From assembly GCF_014764305.1 (NCBI RefSeq), contig NZ_CP061703.1, forward strand, positions 819,501 through 883,500: 64,000 nt of DNA, read 5' to 3'. The notes under the pieces were generated by a model, which worked only from the letters and a program-made list of their open reading frames with translations, made no database searches and was not told the origin of the DNA. The position numbers were made by a program, and so were the translations under genes. Shown piece after piece: positions 60,963-64,000 of the stretch; within the stretch, counting starts at the first letter, position 1, and each line of letters starts with the position of its first letter. The stretch comes from Mesoflavibacter profundi. Lineage in GTDB: Bacteria > Bacteroidota > Bacteroidia > Flavobacteriales > Flavobacteriaceae.

Positions 60963-62141
60963 ATGAAACCAGATTTATTTGAAGCTCCAGATTACTTAAA
61001 TCTTGACGATTTATTAAGCGACGAACATAAATTAGTACGCGATGCTGCTAGAGAATGGGTTAAACGTGATGTTTCTCCTATTATTGAAGAGTATGCACAA
61101 AAAGCAGAATTCCCAGAACAAATCATTGGCGGATTAGCCGAAATTGGCGCATTTGGTCCATATATTCCTATGGAATATGGCGGCGCAGGATTAGACCAAA
61201 TCTCTTATGGTTTAATCATGCAAGAGATTGAACGTGGCGATTCTGGTGTACGTAGTACTGCTTCTGTACAATCGTCTTTAGTAATGTATCCTATTTTTAA
61301 ATATGGTAACGAAGAGCAACGCAAAAAATACTTACCAAAATTAGCATCTGGAGAATGGATGGGTTGTTTTGGTTTAACCGAGCCTGATCATGGATCTAAT
61401 CCTGGCGGAATGGTTACTAATTTTAAAAATATGGGTGACCATTATCTTTTAAATGGTGCTAAAATGTGGATTAGTAACGCACCTTTTGCACAAGTTGCTG
61501 TTGTTTGGGCTAAAAATGAAGAAGGTCGTATACACGGTTTAATTGTAGAACGTGGAATGGAAGGATTTTCTACTCCAGAAACACACAACAAATGGTCGTT
61601 ACGTGCTAGTGCAACTGGCGAGCTTATTTTTGATAATGTAAAAGTGCCTAAAGAAAATTTATTACCTAACAAATCTGGTCTTGGTGCTCCATTAGGTTGT
61701 TTAGATTCTGCAAGATACGGTATCGCTTGGGGCGCAATTGGTGCTGCAATGGATTGTTATGATACTGCATTAAGATACAGTAAAGAGCGTATGCAGTTTG
61801 GTAAGCCAATTGGTCAATTTCAATTACAACAAAAGAAATTAGCCGAAATGATTACTGAAATCACCAAAGCACAATTATTAGCTTGGCGTGTTGGTGTGTT
61901 ACGTAATGAAGGTAAGGCAACTTCTGCTCAAATCTCTATGGCTAAACGTAACAATGTAGATATGGCTATAAAAATTGCACGTGAAGCTAGACAAATGTTA
62001 GGCGGAATGGGTATTACTGGAGAATACAGCATTATGCGTCATATGATGAATTTAGAAAGCGTAATTACTTACGAAGGTACGCACGACATTCATTTATTAA
62101 TCACAGGTTTAGACGTCACTGGATTAAACGCTTTTAAATAA
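60963..62141 (+). CDS. Acyl-CoA dehydrogenase, glutaryl-CoA dehydrogenase type
   Basis: 392 residues. GCFGLTEPDHGSNPGGMVTNF, KMWISNAPFAQVAVVWAK, RYGIAWGAIGAAMDCY and ERMQFGKPIGQFQLQQKKLAEM follow the acyl-CoA dehydrogenase order. The catalytic Glu is in VITYEGTHDIHLLITGLDVTG, the position and sequence of glutaryl-CoA dehydrogenases. It would oxidise and decarboxylate glutaryl-CoA to crotonyl-CoA using FAD, in lysine/tryptophan breakdown. Single gene with its own promoter and terminator. Confidence 0.88.
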   Translation: MKPDLFEAPDYLNLDDLLSDEHKLVRDAAREWVKRDVSPIIEEYAQKAEFPEQIIGGLAEIGAFGPYIPMEYGGAGLDQISYGLIMQEIERGDSGVRSTASVQSSLVMYPIFKYGNEEQRKKYLPKLASGEWMGCFGLTEPDHGSNPGGMVTNFKNMGDHYLLNGAKMWISNAPFAQVAVVWAKNEEGRIHGLIVERGMEGFSTPETHNKWSLRASATGELIFDNVKVPKENLLPNKSGLGAPLGCLDSARYGIAWGAIGAAMDCYDTALRYSKERMQFGKPIGQFQLQQKKLAEMITEITKAQLLAWRVGVLRNEGKATSAQISMAKRNNVDMAIKIAREARQMLGGMGITGEYSIMRHMMNLESVITYEGTHDIHLLITGLDVTGLNAFK

Positions 62142-62184
62142 AAACTATAGATTTTATATAAATCTAAATAGTTAATAAATATGA

Positions 62185-62216
62185 AATGCATCTTTTTTTA
62201 AAGATGCATTTTTTAT
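62185..62216 (+). terminator. Terminator of the acyl-CoA dehydrogenase gene
   Basis: The stem AAATGCATCTTT/AAAGATGCATTT with the loop TTTT and a following T run lies 43 bases after the stop. Confidence 0.9.
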
Positions 62217-62227
62217 TTTTGTAAAAA

Positions 62228-63028
62228 ATGAAAAAGAAAATGTCTATAAAGAACGTAAAAGAAAAAATTGCTCCGCTTCAAAATCAATTATTAAATCATA
62301 GTTTATACCAAAACATAACAACAAATATAGATTTAGAGATATTCTTAAAGCATCATGTATTTGCTGTTTGGGATTTTATGTCACTTCTTAAAGCCTTGCA
62401 AAACAAATTAACTTGCACGACTTTACCATGGATACCAACAAAACATCCAGAAACAAGGTATTTAATAAACGAAATTGTTTTAGCCGAAGAAACAGATGTA
62501 GATATAAACGGTAATCACAAAAGCCATTACGAGATGTATCTAGACGCTATGAAAACTTATGGCGTATCAACCAATCAAATAGAACTATTCTTAGAATCTT
62601 CTTTAAGCTTAGGAAACATATTTGTTGCTATAAGAAACAGCAAATTACCTCAATCACTACAAGACTTTTTAGAATTTACGTTTAACGTTGCTATCGAAGG
62701 TCAACCACATCAAATTGCTGCTGCATTTACCTTTGGTCGCGAAGATTTAATCCCGAATATGTTTACAGAAATTTTAAAGAATTTTCAGCAAAATTTCCCT
62801 GAAAAAGACCTTTCTAAATTAGTGTATTACTTTGAAAGACATATCGAATTAGACGCAGACGAACATGGTCCTATGGCGTTGCAAATGATTGAAGAGCTTT
62901 GCGAAAATGACCAAAGAAAATGGAAAGAAGTAGAAGAAACATCTATACTAGCTCTAGAAAAGCGTATCGCACTTTGGAATGGTATAGAAAGTGAAATTTT
63001 AGAAAGTAAAGAAGTAGTATCTTTATAG
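62228..63028 (+). CDS. DUF3050 protein (heme-oxygenase-like fold)
   Basis: 266 residues, helical. HHVFAVWDFMSLLKALQNKLTCTTLPW, RYLINEIVLAEETDVDINGNHKSHYEMYLDAM, TFGREDLIPNMF and YYFERHIELDADEHGPMALQMI carry the regularly spaced His/Glu residues of DUF3050, related to di-iron heme-oxygenase-like proteins. Its reaction is unknown. One base separates its stop from the next gene. Confidence 0.87.
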   Translation: MKKKMSIKNVKEKIAPLQNQLLNHSLYQNITTNIDLEIFLKHHVFAVWDFMSLLKALQNKLTCTTLPWIPTKHPETRYLINEIVLAEETDVDINGNHKSHYEMYLDAMKTYGVSTNQIELFLESSLSLGNIFVAIRNSKLPQSLQDFLEFTFNVAIEGQPHQIAAAFTFGREDLIPNMFTEILKNFQQNFPEKDLSKLVYYFERHIELDADEHGPMALQMIEELCENDQRKWKEVEETSILALEKRIALWNGIESEILESKEVVSL

Positions 63029-63029
63029 T

Positions 63030-63725
63030 ATGAAATTTCTATTTTATCTTTTTAGTATTGCAGTAATTCTATTGCTTAGTTGTACATCAACTAATAAAGT
63101 TTTAAAGAACGAAGCCAAATCGCAAAATAACAATTATAATATACTATCTCTTGGTGACAGCTACACCATTGGAGAAAGTGTTTGCGAAACGTGCAGATTT
63201 CCAGAGCAACTCAAAGACAGTTTGAGTAACAATACAAAAGACACTTCTTTCAATTTAAAGATTGTAGCAACAACAGGCTGGACTACGACCAATTTATTAA
63301 ACGGAATTAGCAATGAAAATCTACCAAACAACTACGATTTAGTCACCTTATTAATTGGTGTAAACAATCAATATCAAGGAAAAGATTTTTCAATTTATGA
63401 AAAAGAATTTCCAGAACTTGTAGACATAGCTATAACTAAAGCGAAAGGCGATAAAAAAAGAGTTATTGTCGTTTCAATTCCTGATTATACTTACACTCCT
63501 TTTGGAAAAGAAAACACAACTATTTCTTCAGAAATTGATACTTATAACGCTTTCGCGGAAAATTATTGCAACGCTAATAACATTACTTTTGTAAACATTA
63601 CAGATATTACTAGAAATGGATTAGAAGATACAGATTTGGTCGCTTCTGATGGTTTACATCCTTCCAAAAAAGCCTATAGTTTATTTGTTGAACGTTTATT
63701 ACCTTACGCTTTAGAAAAACTTTAG
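63030..63725 (+). CDS. SGNH/GDSL-family lipoprotein hydrolase
   Basis: 231 residues. The lipobox is VILLLSCTS (Cys18). The SGNH blocks are ILSLGDSYTIGES (Ser44), a Gly in VATTGWTT, LIGVNNQYQG with the Asn of block III, and VASDGLHPSKKAY with the Asp/His of block V. It is an esterase or lipase at the envelope; the substrate is unknown. Confidence 0.88.
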   Translation: MKFLFYLFSIAVILLLSCTSTNKVLKNEAKSQNNNYNILSLGDSYTIGESVCETCRFPEQLKDSLSNNTKDTSFNLKIVATTGWTTTNLLNGISNENLPNNYDLVTLLIGVNNQYQGKDFSIYEKEFPELVDIAITKAKGDKKRVIVVSIPDYTYTPFGKENTTISSEIDTYNAFAENYCNANNITFVNITDITRNGLEDTDLVASDGLHPSKKAYSLFVERLLPYALEKL

Positions 63726-63734
63726 CGTAAGATT

Positions 63735-64000
63735 ATGTTTTCAGCAAAGAAAAGATTAGACAAAGCTTATCAAAATGCTCACGTTGTTCCTTTTGATGAC
63801 AACTCCAAATTTATACTATTTAGCGATTGTCATCGAGGCGATAATAGTTTTGCAGACGATTTTGCCAATAACCGAAACATCTATTACCACGCATTAAAAC
63901 ACTACTACGTAGAAGGTTTTAATTATGCCGAACTAGGCGATGGTGATGAGCTTTGGGAAAACATATCTTTCTCTTCAATTTTAAACGCACATAAAAACGT
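63735..64000 (+). CDS. Metallophosphoesterase (partial, 5' end only)
   Basis: From the ATG at 63735 the frame is open to the window end, 88 complete codons. FILFSDCHRGDNSFADDF and YAELGDGDELWEN are the first two calcineurin-like phosphoesterase blocks, with metal-binding Asp and His. The C-terminal blocks are outside. It starts nine bases after the SGNH hydrolase gene. Confidence 0.82.
   Translation, partial: MFSAKKRLDKAYQNAHVVPFDDNSKFILFSDCHRGDNSFADDFANNRNIYYHALKHYYVEGFNYAELGDGDELWENISFSSILNAHKN

Overview
The window is about 64 kb of an AT-rich chromosome from the phylum Bacteroidota, almost certainly a member of the family Flavobacteriaceae. The signs are type IX secretion sorting domains, DUF6252 lipoproteins, a polymerase III alpha subunit with an N-terminal exonuclease domain, promoters with a TAnnTTTG -7 element, a near absence of Shine-Dalgarno sequences, and many TAATG stop/start couplings. 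I cannot name the genus. The two ends cut through genes: a GH65 maltose phosphorylase on the left and a metallophosphoesterase on the right.

Layout. 0-9 kb: maltose phosphorylase and beta-phosphoglucomutase, tRNA-Leu, an M20 peptidase, an EamA transporter preceded by a large structured repeat, a BlaI/M56 pair with two operator dyads, a DUF4407 protein and a PhnA-like protein. 9.3-25 kb: a polysaccharide locus holding a response-regulator/GT2 fusion and a degenerate GT2 paralogue, a large GT-C-like membrane protein with two partner genes (one an anchored GH5-like glycanase), a GT4 transferase, a flippase, a STAS protein, a TPR/beta-barrel exporter and a large type IX-secreted DUF4114 protein. 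25-32 kb: a compact signalling operon with a single-domain response regulator, an H-NOX gas sensor, a multi-PAS kinase, a FIST sensor, a second kinase, an Hpt protein and a LytTR response regulator. 32-41 kb: mostly housekeeping and small conserved genes (YjbR, DUF4230, DUF4260, cyclase, hemW, ruvC, a flippase-like membrane protein, a GT2, a Bax inhibitor-1 homologue). 41-45 kb: a TonB-C-like lipoprotein, a PDZ protein, and a second M56/BlaI pair with three dyads of a different sequence. 45-49.3 kb: a TPR histidine kinase and response regulator preceded by five tandem copies of an exported 56-residue peptide gene that is too short for usual gene calling. 49.6-64 kb: tRNA-Asp, DUF58, trxA, dnaE, a DUF2383 protein, two paralogous DUF6252 lipoproteins (one with calcium-binding thrombospondin type 3 repeats), rpsP-rimM-trmN, a glutaryl-CoA dehydrogenase-like gene, DUF3050 and an SGNH hydrolase.

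How the genes work together. The strongest new observation is a repeated element of the form GT(A/C)GAC(C/G)AATGG, arranged as direct repeats at 21-22 bp, in seven intergenic places between 11.1 and 32.0 kb. In six of the seven a TAnnTTTG-like -7 element lies at the same helical phase, with its outer edge 32 or 52-53 bp from a half-site; in the seventh it is at the right distance but degenerate. Direct repeats with a 21-bp period are the usual target of LytTR-domain regulators, and the only LytTR protein here is encoded at the end of the H-NOX operon, which itself carries such an array. I infer a circuit in which a diatomic gas (probably nitric oxide) is sensed by H-NOX, the signal passes through kinases and Hpt to the LytTR regulator, and this controls polysaccharide synthesis, export and surface proteins, perhaps also a small RNA. 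The REC domain fused to the glycosyltransferase suggests a second, post-translational arm.

The second observation is the five-gene peptide array beside a kinase with a predicted periplasmic TPR domain, a plausible but unproven peptide-signalling module. Functions named here rest on motifs and family knowledge read by eye; no database search was run.
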